NCBI GenBank assembly: GCA_030248215.1
Contig: JASANG010001053.1
Span: 124,001 to 188,000 of the forward strand
DNA from: Enoplolaimus lenunculus
Lineage: Eukaryota; Nematoda; Enoplea; Enoplida; Thoracostomopsidae
Reading direction: 5' to 3'
Length of the DNA: 64,000 nucleotides
In this document: one piece after another, positions 1 through 15,602 of the stretch
Layout: each line of letters starts with the position of its first letter
Position numbering within the stretch: position 1 is the stretch's first letter
The notes under the pieces: generated by a model
Database searches by the model: none
Told to the model about the DNA's origin: nothing
Seen by the model: only the letters and a program-made list of their open reading frames with translations
Made by a program: the position numbers and the translations under genes

Positions 1-366
1 AAAAGCTCAACCAATTGAGTAAAAATATAATTCCAAAAAGACTCAGTCGCTTACGCATGTAACCTTAGCAGGGTTTGTTTTTTACTTTTTGGGATGTGCC
101 CACAAATTCAGCAAAAATCGTTTTAATGTTCGAAAAAGCAATCCTATAGTTTTTAGGCAAATGACTTATAATATACATAGCTCAGCAAAATTTCGCACTG
201 ATTTTTCGGACAAAAAGCAAACCCTGAAAGCTCTGGGTTTTTTCCGAGGGGGGGGATTTTTTAGTTTTCTGTTTTCTTCCAAAAATCAGCTGTATGCAAA
301 ACGTGTCGGTAGAGATCCCACTTCCTCCTCTGGGACTGCCACTACCTGAACGTTACACATCACATT
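1..366 (-). other. UNC80 3' untranslated / downstream region
   Basis: AT-rich sequence past the stop codon. The only poly(A)-like signal I see is ATTAAA (minus strand) at 122-127; no canonical AATAAA. No second gene is visible. Confidence 0.5.
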
Positions 367-986
367 TTAAACATATTTAATAAAATCCACCGAAGTTGAT
401 CCAATACTTGTTGTTCCCGTACGTCGAGGTGACGCTTGCTGGCTTTGGCCACTCTGGTCTGACTGTGGGGTATTAGACTGACGTTGTATGGCTCCAGACA
501 TCTGAGCGTCCCTTGCTATTTCATTAGAGCGCCGTCTTTCGGGCACTACATTCCTACCATCAACTACGCTTACTGCTTCGGTCAATCCAGGCTGCCCCGA
601 AGACGCAATCAACGCACTGATCGGCGACTCAACATGAGCAGCTGAAAACCGTGCTGCTTCGAGGTTACTTGTCACACTTGAGCTTAAACCGGGCATGATA
701 GATCTGGTGGTTCGCGTACGTGTGCCATCTACTACTGATGTACAAATATCCGAGCATACAGGTGCACTACTGGCAGGAATAGCCGTTGTACGACCTACCG
801 TATGGGTCTCGACTGCCCCAGCTGACTGAACAACGGCTCTAGCGGCCGTCGCACCTTCTGTAACTGATGTTGAACCACTCGTCACAGGTGTGGTTAAATT
901 TTGTCCGCTTCCCGATAATGAACTTGTCATTGGACTTTGCATTGATCTAATCGCACCGTGACGTCTGGGAAGATGTTCTTGAAAGC
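367..986 (-). CDS. UNC80: UNC80 last coding exon (exon 58) with stop
   Basis: Acceptor taatattcag at 987; FQEHLPRRHGAIRSMQSPMT then a Ser/Thr/Gly-rich, Gln-containing tail ending VDFIKYV and a stop at 367-369. A nearer acceptor (gcgattag) would start the exon at 954. Downstream, an ATTAAA on the minus strand (122-127) could be the poly(A) signal. Confidence 0.82.
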
Positions 987-3900
987 CTGAATATTACATG
1001 TAATATTTTTATGGGATAGTTAGTCACGATTTACGATAGAACCTACTGCTTCGGAGCTTATTAAAGGCAGAGAGGACCAGAAGGTGGAAGTCGGGAATCT
1101 CACAACATTCGTCAGACACGCAAACGTTCAAACTCGCGTAACGAGCGTTTACTGCAGAAACAAATAACACGAGATAAAAACATAACAAGCACGAACCAGT
1201 TCGAAATTGTAGCTTAACTAAAACGAATAAGCAAGTAGCTAACATTTTATAATAATACACTATGCACGAAGAATGACCAAAACAGAATGTCCTTATTAGA
1301 TTCAGACATTTTGTTTATTTCAATTATTGAGCGAAGCGAAGCTCGGAGTTTCGCGAAGCGTTTTATGTTTTGTACTTGGGGGTCGAAAGGTGGATGTCCG
1401 TCCGTCCGTCTGTCCGTCCGAAAAAAATCTCAGGAACCGCTGAACCGACTTTAATAAACTTTTTTTGTTTGAAAGCCAATTATCCTGGGGTGTTAACCTC
1501 GCATTGGGATTTTAAAATTGCAAGCCGTTTAGTAGCTACAGGGTAATTTGCATAATTAATTAAGCCTAAATTAGGACTTTCCACAATATTTCACTAATTA
1601 TTACTGTTAGAAGCAATCTAATTTCAGCATTAAAGGGTTTTTGGGTGCGAGGAATCTGCGTAGACTGTTTACAAACCTCCAAAACCGATACTTGAGCAGC
1701 TAGTTAATAGATAATTTGCATATTAGCATAGTTCATTAGCCTAAATTAGGACTTTTTACAATATTTCACTAATTATTATGGTTAAAACCAATATAATTTC
1801 AGCAGTAAAGGGTTTCTAGGTGCCATAAATTTGAATAAATTGTTTACAAACATCCAAAACCGATAATTAAATAGTTAGCTAATATCTAATTTGCATATTA
1901 GCTTAATTGACAAGACAAAATTAGGACTTTTTAAATTATTTCAATAGTCCTTAGGGTTTACTGAAGGTTTTTTGGTGCGAGGAATCTGAATAAATTGTTT
2001 ACAAACCTCCAAAACCGATAATAGAGTAGTTTGCTAATAGATAATTTGTATATAAGCATAATTGATAAGCCTAAATTAGGCGTTTTTACAATGTTTGACT
2101 AATTATTAGGGTTACAAGCAATCTAATTTCAGCAATAATGGGTTTTCGGGTGCGAGGAATCTGAATAAATCGCCTACAAACATTTAAAAGCGATTATCGA
2201 ATAGTTAGCTAGTGGCTAATTTGCATATTTGCTTCATTGACGAGACAAAATTAGGACTTTTTGAATTATTCCAATAATTATTAGGGTGGCTGAAGGGTTT
2301 TTGGGTGCGAGGAATCTGAGGAAATTGCTTAAAAACCTCCAAAACCGATATATAAATAGTTAGCTAATAACTAATTTGCATATTACCTTAATTGCGTGTG
2401 TTCGAGCTTCGCTCAATAAATGTAGTCCCACTACGACTGGTTATATACCGAAGTTTTATAATAAGTTAAAACTATGAAATTCACTGGGTACAAAGGTGAA
2501 CCTCACATACGAACATAGGACACTGGCAATTTTCGCCAACTTTACGAGTTTTAGCAAGTTTCAAATTTCAGCCATTATATGAACACAATAATATTAAAGT
2601 AGTTTGCTGCAAATTATGGCCAGCTTTTTTAAGTACCCACCTTCAGTTGTTGACAAGCTCTTCTCGTCCTTTATTTTATCCACTGAACCGGCAAAACTCG
2701 AAATTACAATGGCATCAGAACCTCTTGATTCACTTTGCTTGTCTTCAGCTAAATTGAAACTCAACGTTTTGACAGCTTTCGATTTTGAGGTCCTGAAAAC
2801 AGGGAAACAGAAAATATTTAGACGAAACACCGAAAAAAGTTTAAAGCAATATATAAAAGTGCAATGTTGTATGAGTGTTCAGTGTATCGCTTAATGATCT
2901 GTAACCAAAAAAATAGAAACGAACCTATAAATAGCACTAGCAATGCGCGGACGAAATTCGAGTTCTTCTGTTTCGTCTGACGGCGATTTTTTCGAGGCAG
3001 ATGTTGTACTCGACATTCCTGCAAAAAGACAATAACTGTAATCGAGCCCATGTTGTGGGTCATACGCATTTTATATTCAATGTAATAAATAGACTTTTAG
3101 CCTGAAAAAACAACCCCTGCTATTATCACACGATGAAACTTTTAGAAAACATGCGTTTTCACGGCTACCAATAAGTATGTCTTGGTTTTGCAAAGCTGAC
3201 ATTGACTTGCCGGCGATACATGGCTGATGTGTATGCATTTATAAAAAATATCAAAAAACTGGTTTGAACAGGTAGTTAATTTATGATATTTAACAGATAT
3301 TTATTGACTTTATAGTTTTTCCAATAACTGCGAACGAAACACATGCCTAGTATGTCTAAACCGGATGTCAAATAACAAACACCTACTTCGCTCCTTTCTG
3401 TCTGTATCACTTTGATTAATGCCACCGGCCCTCTCGTCGGCAGCTGTCATGGAAGCCTCATCAATTGTTTTCGCTTTCCGACCGCTCCTACTAGACCCTG
3501 TCCGTTGGCGTGGCTGAACCAAAGAGACAGTCTTTTTCACAGAAGCTTTGGGTCGACGTGACTGTTGCTTCAAGTCATGCGATGACCCGGAGCCTGATTC
3601 CGCCACACCAGGGGGATGATCATGTGGTGGCTGATCTACAACGCCAACGTTTGCGACAACCGCGGTATCATTAGCATTCGCAACCTTCGTTGAAGTTCCA
3701 TCATTATTGATGGTACCTGTGAAATTTCACGACTAGAAATTATTGAACTGAAAACCCAGAAACTCCAAATGCATTGCTACTAACACTTTCATATTAGTAT
3801 GATATATCTGCAATCACAAGTTGATATTATGCGTGCATCTTTCAAATTTATACCTAAATCACTCTGGGAAAAGGTTGTAGCACGGATTACCAGTTGGTGC

Positions 3901-6491
3901 TAAGTTTTGTAACTCAAGAACCAGTGAACTTAAGGTTGGACATTCAGCACAGATTTCGCATTTAATTTGCCACTTCTGCACTGGTTTTAAGATCTGCAAT
4001 TGCTGGAATTCGGTAGTTTGAAAACTTAACGCAAACTGGGGACAGGGCTATACTCAATTGAGAAAAGGTGCCCTACGCAAAAAACAAGTTACTTTCGTTA
4101 GAAAATTACAACCAAACCAAATTCGTTATAAGTACCATCGTCTGCTGCAATACGAAGCGATCGTCGCGTTGATCCGCCATGTGCACCGCGGCGACGTCCA
4201 CCACGTGGCAACCGAATTGTCGATTTAAAACGAGTCAAACGTGGATTGCTCAGCATCGACGATGCTGTTAGTGGATGTTGAGCGCTGTTAGCGTCTAAAG
4301 TTATAAACATACCAGTCACAAACTGAAACAAAGGTATCAGAAATGGTGTTTATTTCCTACGTTTCGCATTTAAGATAATTTCATATTCGCGACTCAGATG
4401 CGCTCAGCAAAAGCGTTTATTCGTTCCTAGAAAATATCGTCAAGTCGTGGGCCTAAATAATACGCGTGGTTTCAAACCCAGCAACAAAACGATCACAATT
4501 GCTTTGCTGTGTACATAAATTGTTTAAACTGATTCTGCAAAATTTAAATGAAACTAAAACTTATTACCTTCAGCGTCGACGTCGTCTGGTTGAGTTTCAA
4601 CTTCTTCAGTTATTACAGTATCTTCAAGACGAGACAAACCGTCTGCTCCTTGACTTCCACTAACACTTCCTACAAGGCAAATCATAATAAAAATTGTATC
4701 GTTTCTGCCACACTACACTAGAAAACACTGTATAGTAGACCACAACCGCGTTATATTATTCATCATAATACTTCTATTAAACGGCTTAAAATGAAAGCCA
4801 GATAATCCTACAAGTTTACAGCGAAAAGAGCGACTAGACAGAGTAATGAAAAAAATGTGCTAAACATTCAATAAATAGACACAAACTGCAAGGAAAGTAG
4901 TTGTAGGTTTCTCACACTGAATATTAATAATTTACAGTAACTAAGTTATAACAAATGCCTAAATTTAACCGATAAATCACGCGCATCCGTGTTATTGGTT
5001 AATATATGCAGAGTACCTATGTATAGATTGTAGGCTACATAGATGCTAATAAAGCGCGAGCAAGAATTGGGAAAACCGATTAGATGCCAAATAGGTACAA
5101 CGGTAAGATGATATGTATTTGATAACATCATGCTTACACACACCTTGACGCGTTTCATAATACACCATTTTTATTTGGTTTCATAACTTTACTGAAATCA
5201 TGCTAAACGGCACGTCTTATCCGCCAAAAGGTTGGTAGCCAAACGCACACTACACTACAGCCCCGACAGAATTAGGTACACTCGCTACAGTGTTCCGGAC
5301 CGCGGCTCTGATCGCGATTGGTCGTTTCTTAGACACAACTCTGATAAGCGCGATTTGGATTGCTCGCAGTTACTGCGACCGTAGCCGTATCCACAGTCAC
5401 GATTACGTAGTATAAAATTTGCAATCACGTGTAAACAGGACTACAGCCGCAATTTGAACTGCAACTACAATCGGTCTCAAAACACCGCTGATTGCGAGCA
5501 AAAAATACATCAGCGGTTACAAAGCCGTGATCGAAAGCCCAGTTGCGTAATTCTGTCTGTTACTATGCGTGTACGTAGATTTAAAACATCTGCCTCATCA
5601 AGGTATGCTTTACAGAACGTGCTACAAAACTCAATAATGCTGAGTAACAGATTCATGCAAGTCTAAAGCAGGTTCATGACAGGCCTTTTCACAAAAAATC
5701 TGCAGAATAAAGGTTAACAGCCTTAAACCACCTAATAATATTTTCTTCCATCACATTTATCTTCCATGCGGTGAGGGTGTTACGGCGGCGACCTTCCCTA
5801 GGCTAAACACAATATTCCGCAAATCAAATTTATTACGTTTACCAAACCACTTCGTCCACATGGCGTAAACCAGGGTATAACCGAATATCCGGCTTCGACT
5901 TCGGTATTCCACATTGTCATATACTTATCACTAAAAACTATTGCATTACTCTATATTAAACTATTACTTATAACCACAATCACAACATTTCGTATTGATT
6001 TAAAACTCATCACAGAAGACAGGTTAATAACATAATTGGTACAAACCAATAGTGAACGCCCGGGTTCCGCCGCCAGCAAACGGCGATGTTAGCAACCTTG
6101 GGGCGCTAGCCGTAGGTCCTGATCCGCTAACACCGCTACTGCGTCCGCTGGTTGTCGAGCTTGACAGTCGATGAGGATAATGATGTGACCCGACAGCATC
6201 CACAGAAGATTGCCGTCGCGATTCCGGTCCTCCTCCAGCGCCGGTTGCAGTAGAGCTACGCCGTCTGTCAAAACTTGACGAATCACTTGCCAAATCCGCA
6301 AGAATTGTTGGCGTTCGCGAATGTTCTTCTGCAAATAACGGCAAATACAATACACTACACAAGACGCACACGTTGCCGTACGAACGTAAAGTATGTAATA
6401 TAGAGTGACACAGCAATAATAACAATATTTATGGATTGCAAAGTAGAAAAATAGCACGGCCAAACACATTCCTGCGTAGAAAACATATAAA

Positions 6492-6563
<72 letters not shown>

Positions 6564-9500
6564 CACTGTTATTATTATTATTATTATGATTAACAACAAC
6601 AACAACAACAACAGTAATAAGAATAATAATAATAATAATAATAATAATTCTTGATTAACAAAAACATTAGTGATGATAGCAGGGTTCTATCTAACAAAAT
6701 TTCAGCTCCGGCCGAACTTTCGGCAAAATTTATGTCTCGATTCCGACCAAAAGCTATGCTGCGGAGCACTTTTTGTGCGTATGTAAGCCTTGGGAAGAAA
6801 AACGTGAGCAATTTCTTGACAGGAAAATATTAGCTATCAGAGATATTGGCTCTTTTGATACAAAGAAACTGTATTATTGACGCAGAAAGAATAAAGTTAA
6901 AATATAGATTGATACATTGAGCATGGTTCAAAAGCTACAAGACCTACCACCAACTGGTGATAGGTGCTACACACATTAATAATACGCCCCCTCTACGCTA
7001 ATGCTATCTAAGGTTTAAATTAGGTGTATGTGCATAGCGCTTTGTTTTAAGACAAGGAACATGAGCCAAATGATATTGCAAAACCGTGTAATTATGTCAA
7101 AGCGCTAAATTTACAATTCCGGTTGCAGCTAGAAAAGCATATTCAGATTCCAATTCCGACTGATGTTTATTATGGTTAGAACCCTAAAAATGATAGTAAT
7201 ATATTTTCTGTCCCTACAATTTTTCATTGTCTACCGTAACGTTTACATACGATGCGTCAAACAGCAAAAGCAGCGCAAAGCGAAAAAAGCGTAATAATCA
7301 AGCACTAACAAACCATTACATATTTCAATCACAACTTTAACGGTAGAGATAGCATTTTTATTTCGTCACACTTTTATTTCATCTAACAAGAACGTCCATC
7401 CGCGCAAAATAATGGGGATTAACCACCAGGAATGTAATAAAACTCGGAATGTAAGGTGCATGTGCTCTGAAAATTTACTGTTCCGATTCCGATTCCAGTA
7501 TAATTCAGTTCCGCTTTGCATCCTTCTACCACCCAACAAAGGCGCACACATGATTTCGCTCCAGATCAGAAGGATATAGCCCCATTTTTGGACTCCAGAA
7601 ATCAATGTTACACAAAACATTTTGTAAGCATGCAGTTTGCATTTAACAGTATAGAAACAACGGTAATAGTAAAACGGAGACGTAATCTGGTAGCTGTTGC
7701 ACATCAGCCCAGCTGCAGAAGAACGAGTATAGCTTTGGGGTTACCATCATTTTATATAAAACTGTTTACAGAATGAGCTCAATTACCTTACAGGGAGGAG
7801 CGACGAGAAATCCGGCTTCGGTATAATATCCACCTTACGCGGACTTCGTATCATGCTAATTATTATTTGGTATATACCTGCCAGATACAGATAATTATCG
7901 TTGGGGCACAGAAATCTAACTTCAAATCAAATCATTAAAACATATGTGCTTGTTTGGTAGGGTGTACGCCAAATATTTTTTGAAAATATTACAGCACTGG
8001 TCTAATGTACAACTCGAAAGGAGCTTGAACAAAAAGCCAACAAGAAATTTTGTTCCGCAGTGACCTACATTATCTGTCCGATCCACTAGCTCATTCACAA
8101 AAAGCTCATTCCTACTTCAGCCAAAAAATTTTAAATCGGAAAAAAACTAAGACAGCCAAGCAACACAGCACGACAAATAAAATTACCCAAACTTTTGTTG
8201 CAAAACTCTTCTTTCATCGTTTTCAATTCTGTTGTCAGATCAAATAGCGTTGCCAACTTTGAACGACTGAGCTGCATTCGAATTGAATGTAAGCGTTCAC
8301 GTACCGTTTCCTGCCAATGTTGCTCTTGTTCGTTTAATGGTTTTGCAAATAATATCTAAACATCGAAGTACCAATTTAACAAAAACGTTTTCTTCGCACA
8401 TTCACGATGTTAAAATCGCATTAAATTGTATTGTGTTAGGCGAAATTAGCTCAATAAGTACAAAGTAATGCATAATCACGATGATAATGCTAAAAGGTTA
8501 AGACCGAGACAGATATTTGCAAAAAGTAATGGACTACAGCCAACAAACTAAAGGCCGATAGCATAGACATTATTGTAACTTTATTACACAGCTGAAATTG
8601 GTTCATATTTCCATTAACAAAGACGTTTTTAAGTCCTTTTATTACGTTTCCAAAACTGCTGCATAAACAAGTACCTAGCAGGTGTCGGCTTTATAGCTAA
8701 CCTTATTTTTAACATACGGTCCAAGCAATACTCTTGCAGTTGTGTTGCTTCCCATTATAAATTCGAAAAAATTCCACAACCAGTAGCCACCTGAATACAA
8801 AAATAATTACGATTTTCAGCTGTTCACAGAAAAGTTCACAGACAAAAGACATAAAAAATGAAACAAATTAAGATACTGTCAGTGAACTAAAATACTCATG
8901 CTAGCAATAAGACTCATTCTAAGCCATTCAAGCAGTTATAATCTCTCATAACCGATAGTTACAAGGCTGCTCCTAAGAACATTCTCGAATAATAAATATC
9001 TAGACATATTATTTTGTTTCTAAAACGTAGTGGAGTACAAAGATGACTCATGGAAAAAATAGAAGCATTTGGTAATAAAAATAAGTTATGGTATTCATTG
9101 TTAGCTCTATAATATGTATTTTAAACGTTGAGTTGCAAACTTTTGCAATTTAAATACTGCCTAATTAAAATAAAGTTCAAATGTTCTTTGAGATAAGCGA
9201 GCGGTGGCTAAATTTTCAACATACCATGATGTTTATTTCCGAGGTCACGCACACATCGTGAAATCTTGTGCCATTCGCAGTCTAATCGGTCTTCAAATGC
9301 AGTAATGATAATTTTTAAAGCTAAAATAGAACATTTGTCGGCAGTGAAAAGCACGAATATCATAAAACACAAAGCACTTAAAACCTGCACATCAAAAGAT
9401 TAGATAACACATCGTCCCAAAATAACGGGCATTTTGAATTTTATTACCTAAAAACGACGTTTGGTATATAGAGTCACGAATATTTTTCGATCCACTACCG

Positions 9501-12500
9501 CCAACCGTTAGACTTCCTTGTTTTTCAGTGAACGACACAGACGGTCGCGACGGTGCTTAAATAAAAGAATCAGTAATCATTTTAACTTAACAGCGTGACT
9601 ACCAGCAATGAATATATTTCATAAAAAGGCTTGTGGTGGTTAAAAGAATTTTACACCGTCCAAAGTTAAAAATACTTTTAAAAACGTCTTTATAAATAGA
9701 AATATGAACCATTTTCAGCTGTGTAATAGAGTTACACTATGTCTAGGTAATCGTCCTTTCGACATTTTTGAGAGCCACTTTTGTTTGAGTCATAATTCAA
9801 TAAGAAAATGAGCCTATGTCGTCCACTAAGACTCATCGTACAAAACTTGCTTTATTATAAAATGTCGTAATAAAGATACATGTAATTTAGAACGAACCCC
9901 CAGCGCCATGGCCGGTTGACAGGGCCGGTGGACCAAGCGATGTTGGCTGAGTGACCGGTTGTGGTTTATTCATTGTCGGATTCATAACTGATAGAACAAT
10001 CGCTACTGCTCGAGAAATGTCACCACGTCTCATTGGCGGAATTTCTACAATTAAACAATAAAAACAATAACGAACAACACTTTAATAACTCTGGTTGCAG
10101 TTTTCTTGATTTTCTTGCGAAAAACAAAGCCGGTATACAGCTACCTGTGTGAGATAACTTAGCGTAAACTAACAGGGAATGAAACGTCAAGACGTTTGTC
10201 TCTGCTGGCACGATGCCCAAGTTACGTTTTTGCAAGCAATTTCTGCTTTAATATGTATATAGATTATCAAGCACGGGCTGACAAGCTGTTCATAATGAAA
10301 CTAAAAATCATCATATAAAATAACTGTAATAATCAGACATTAATGTCACAAGAAAATCACATTACCAGTATTTGACGTCCCAGCACGAAGTAAAAGTGGA
10401 ATAAGAATATGACACAGAACAGCTTCGCTTCGGTCCAATAACGGTCCCAATGTTTCAGTACCACACACATGATCTAAGCTGAACGACTGCTCCTTAAAAT
10501 AAAAATGTAATTGTTCAGGCCATAAAATCCTGTTATCTAGATTGTAAATGAGCTACATAGTATATAATTATATAATCGTCAAACTATATTTATATAATAG
10601 TGTCTTGAAAAACAAAAACATAATATTATATCGCTTAGCGGCTAGTGTACAGGCAGTACCATATCTGACAAGATTTCAATATATCACTGCGTTCAACTTA
10701 CTCCGAGAGCCTGCATTAATACAGCAGTTACTTTGATCACATTAAGCGCAAATCCTGGAGGCGGACTCATGGGCGACAGTATTGTAGGCGGGGCAGAGTG
10801 AGCGACAGACGACAAACTTTCATCGGCGGCAGGCAAAACGTCACCAAGCAACAAACGCAAACAAACTTGAACAGTTGTCTAAAATAATCAAGCACCAGGC
10901 GTTAGTACGATTCATACACATTTTACTTTAAACCTTAAATGGTGTGATTTAATGCACCTTATTGACGCTAAGTGCAACAAGGCCAGTATTTCACCAAACC
11001 TGTTTTGATGACCTTATAAAGACATTCTTTGCAGATGTTTACAAGCAAACATACCTATTTTGGTAAATTTTTGATGCCATATCAATGTTAAGTACCTTTA
11101 GGAAATGTAAATGAGCCATGTACGGAAAATTGTTTATTGTTCGAAACAGTCCTTCGAGCCAATTGGCAACAGCACTCCAGTTCGTGCGTCTCTGGAATGA
11201 AAAGAATAATTAAAAACTTTAAAAGACATTAAAACAGAATTATGCTGTATTAGCGCGACGCGAGGTTAATAACACTGTTAATTCAGGACGAATTGTGCAG
11301 CTACTCATTCCAACAAATTAGCATGAAACATTCAACCACCGATATGACCATATTATAAAACTAACAGCTATTATGATAAATTACTCACTCGGATACCACC
11401 CTTTTTGCCAATTTTTTGAAATGTTTTATCGAGTCTTCTTAAGATTAAACCCATCGCCGAACGATTTTGTTCCTGTGCCCAGTCAGTCAACGGTAAGATA
11501 TTGAGAAAATATCTAAAAATGTAAAATACACAATAGCACTGAAAATAATGAGAACCTGACGTTTCAAAAAAATGCAAAAGCTTTAAAAGCACGTACTTAT
11601 CGACTGAACGTTTAAATTTTCAACAGAAATATGTTTGTCTAGCAATAAACGGCTATTTTGGTGAAACAAAATACATTGTTTCTTACAGAATATTCATTGG
11701 CTAAGTTGGTACCGGTGCGGGCTCCAGGTAACTCTAACACATACAACTTTATTACAACTTGTTTTGTTTTAAATTTCCCTGCAACTAACGTTATTACTTC
11801 TGAAACACTAACAGAACTGCAAGCTGCATGCGCTCACTTTTGTAATCCTTCGCACGCCATTGTTTTGTAATCATATGGAGCTAATTTCATCAACGAATGC
11901 GCAATGTCCGAAAGTCGCTAAAATAAAAAAACTTTCTTCTGTAGCGTTTCCATTAAAAGATATCTAATAATGACACAAGCATGGAACAATCAACATGGTC
12001 GCAATTAAATAAGCTACCATTCTCGGAAAATCCAGTACCGATATTATAGCACATAGCGCTATTGTAAACTTGTCCTATAATATTTCATAAATTACACTCC
12101 GACAATATTAACTAACAGTCTATCCGATGCGAGAAAATGAAATAGCGATAACAACAAATTCAACATGCTACCCCACTCCCTAGACGCCATCCATTGATAC
12201 CTAAACTTACTGTGTGACTTTTCTGGTCAAGCATTTCATGCTGCGTTTTCGTTTGTTGCTCACTGCCAACTAAGTTCATCAATTCTTTTAAACGAGGCGA
12301 GCATAACGTTAAAAATTCTGCTGATAAACACAGAATTGCATCTCGAGGCCGTCGAAATAGTTCTCGAGATACTTCCATATCGTCTTCATCGTATCCAGCA
12401 GACAGTCCTATTTCGCGACCGGCGCCACCTGCGCCTCCGCCACCGCCATCCGGTATCCCACTAGCGCCAGTTATATTTTTCACACTCGAGCCCGCTGTAC

Positions 12501-15500
12501 GCAAAACTTCCCTAAAAGTGATGTCAAAGTAAATTTTATACACCTAAGTAAATAAACGGCGGCCTTTATGGGGCTTTGAAAATGTTATCTTCCATCCTCG
12601 GTAAACAAACGTAGTGTTTACACTAATCATATAAAAACTGTGAAAAATAAGCACCTTTCATAATAGCGAGCGACTACGGCCATACTACCACTGTTGCCCT
12701 GTGAAAGTCACACAATTCGGGCTCATATTACCGGGATCAAAAGCACCACACGAAGTCTAACACGTTTTAGATATGTCCACCAAGGATAGCATTATACTTG
12801 TGGTGCGGTGTTGTTTATCGGCCTCTGTAATGGTTCGGCATTGTACGAGAGCAGTTTGCGCGGCGATAGACGATCTGGGATGACATTAAAATATTTAACA
12901 AGTATAGCGCCACACTACATTGTTCAAAACAGTTCAACAAATTGCGACATAAAATTGCTCAAAACAAGTATCGCGCAAGCAAACCTTGCAGGTGGTACGA
13001 TAATAGTTTCTTCCGGGCCTTCGAAGAATTGCGGCGATTCACAAACTATAGATTTGCCTCGGGTATTCACGTTAACGATGTCAAAATTACGCTGCGGACC
13101 AGAAAAATTCCTGAAACAGTAAAAGTCGTGTTGTAAGCACTATTGAAAGTTCCATAAACACAGTACAAACAAAACAAAAATACCTATGCTGATAAAACTT
13201 CTTTCTCAACGATTTGCATTTTTTCGATTTTAAAGAAATTGTAAAGTCAATTTGAAAATCAAGGTATCGTCTGTCCATTTTGTTTTTGTACAAATCTAAC
13301 AATCTTATACCAACCTTCCTAAAATATCCGAACAATTAATCGCTGCCTTGATTTCGCACGACAATGTTGTCAGCAGACTTATTTCATGCTTCGCAACTGA
13401 CGCATTACTTCCAAGTTTCCGCGTTTCGCTTGCGATATGATGCACGTAGAACGGCAGCAAAGCTCGAATAACACACTATAATGAATAATGCAAAATCCAT
13501 TCCAATGTAGATGCTAAACTAAAACAAACTAACTACCAATATTACCGTCGTTTTCCAATACAGACAACCCCTACGTGTAGCTAAAACAGTTTGCTGCTAC
13601 TCTTAATACATTAAATCATAATCCTTAAATAAATTAGATTGCGTGAGTCAAATTTTACAACCATAGCTGCACAAAACTAAAGAAAAAGATACTACAAATT
13701 CTATTAAACAACGTATAGCTTGTCGCTCGCTTCGCTCGTGAATTCTTCAAAGCTGACCGTAAATCGTGGCTACGAGTCTTCGCTTTTTGCTTTAACTCCA
13801 TGACAAAAATACGTCCATAAAGACTCCAAACTGAAGTTCTGTAGTAGAATTGAAGGTAATAATGTATAAGTTTTTGATCGCTTCACTCGCCATATTGTCT
13901 TCAAGACGTGTTCAATGACAAACAATTCGGTATGGTCCAGCTACCTCGCCCGCCAAAAATTTAAGGGACCTAACAGAGAACTCTGAAATTGGTCTCGGTA
14001 CCGATTAGGAAAGCGTAGCCAACCTCATATATCACGCCAAAAAATTTAGGTGGGCCACTACTGAAGAGTTATAAGTGCACCTTTTGGTGGAAAACCAAGG
14101 CACGGACCTGGCAGGATGCTGCCCATAAATCCTAATTTCTCCATACGCCACTGCAATCTGAGCCGGACGATGAAAAATACCGGTCAACCTGCCTGAACCG
14201 GAATTCCTGTCGCACATATGCTAAAGCTAATAATATGAGAACTGAAGTCAATTCTATTGTCAATTTTATTTAGATATAACCTGAAACCGTATTCTCGTAA
14301 ACGCGCATCATATTTATTGTTCTGCTAACGACCATTTTGGTTTGACAGCGAAAACCAGTTGTAGTGGAATTACATGCATTGGACAACGCTCAGATATACT
14401 TTTTTAAACCAGTCTAAGCCAAAATATTTAGGTGGGTCAATGCTAAACAGTTCTAAGTTCACCTTTAGTCGGAAAGCCAAGGCACGGACCTGGCAGGATG
14501 CGACCCCTAATCCAAATTTCTCGGTACGCCACTGCAGTAGAAAACCAGACGATGAAAAATACCAGATTACCCTGCTTCAACCCGAATTCCTGTTGCGCAC
14601 TTGCTACAGCTAATATGACAATTCAAAACTCAATTCCATTGTCAATTTTATAGATATAAAACCTGAAGCCCTACTCCCATAAACGCGCCTCGTATTTATT
14701 GTTCTGCTAACAACCATTTTGGTTTGACAGCTGAAACCAGTTGTAGTGGAACTACATGCACTGGATAACGCTCAGATATACTTTTTAACCACTCTAATTA
14801 ATTATTCCACGCTTATAATTCACAAAAACGCATATTTTGACCGCCTTACTTTCCAATTAAATTAATATTCAAATTAATTATTACCTAATTAACTATTCAT
14901 TCATCGTTTTTCTAGATTTATAAACAATTTATTCAAATTCTTTACACCCAAAAATCTTTTAGTACTGAAATTAGATTGCTTGTAACCCTAGTTATCAGTG
15001 AAATAATTTTATTAGGTACAACCCAACTATTCATTTATCGGTTTTGAAATCTATAAACAATTCAATCAGATTTCTCGCACCCAAAAACTCTCTAGTACTT
15101 AAATTTGATCCTTGTAACTCTATTAAATAGTGAAATAATGTTAAAGTCCTAATTTGAGCTTCAGCAATTACGCATATTAACCTGCTGTACCTAATAAACG
15201 ACTCCAGCATAATAAGCTTTCAACGACATCCACCATAATAAAAGACATCTAAAACTCATTGATCATTCGCTCAAACACAGACTGGTACACGTACCAACAT
15301 TTGATAAGCACGCCGTGATTCAGGTGCATACGCAATGATGGTTACTGCGGACGCAAACGCATCAGTTAAAATACAGAATGTATCCGGTTCATCTCGATAA
15401 CAAAAATCTACCGCTTTCAACGGTTGTTCTCCGTGAACGAGTGACATGATTTCAAGTGGATCTCTATTGACAGCTTGACGTGGATCATTGTTTCCGAGTC

Positions 15501-15560
15501 CTTCAAGCGCGTGAAGCAGATTGAAAAAGTGACGCGCTTTCACCTGCGATAACAATGAGA

Positions 15561-15602
<42 letters not shown>

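Noticed and set aside
6429-6811. Poly-Ile, poly-Asn and poly-Tyr open frames
   Set aside because: Translations of the trinucleotide microsatellite.
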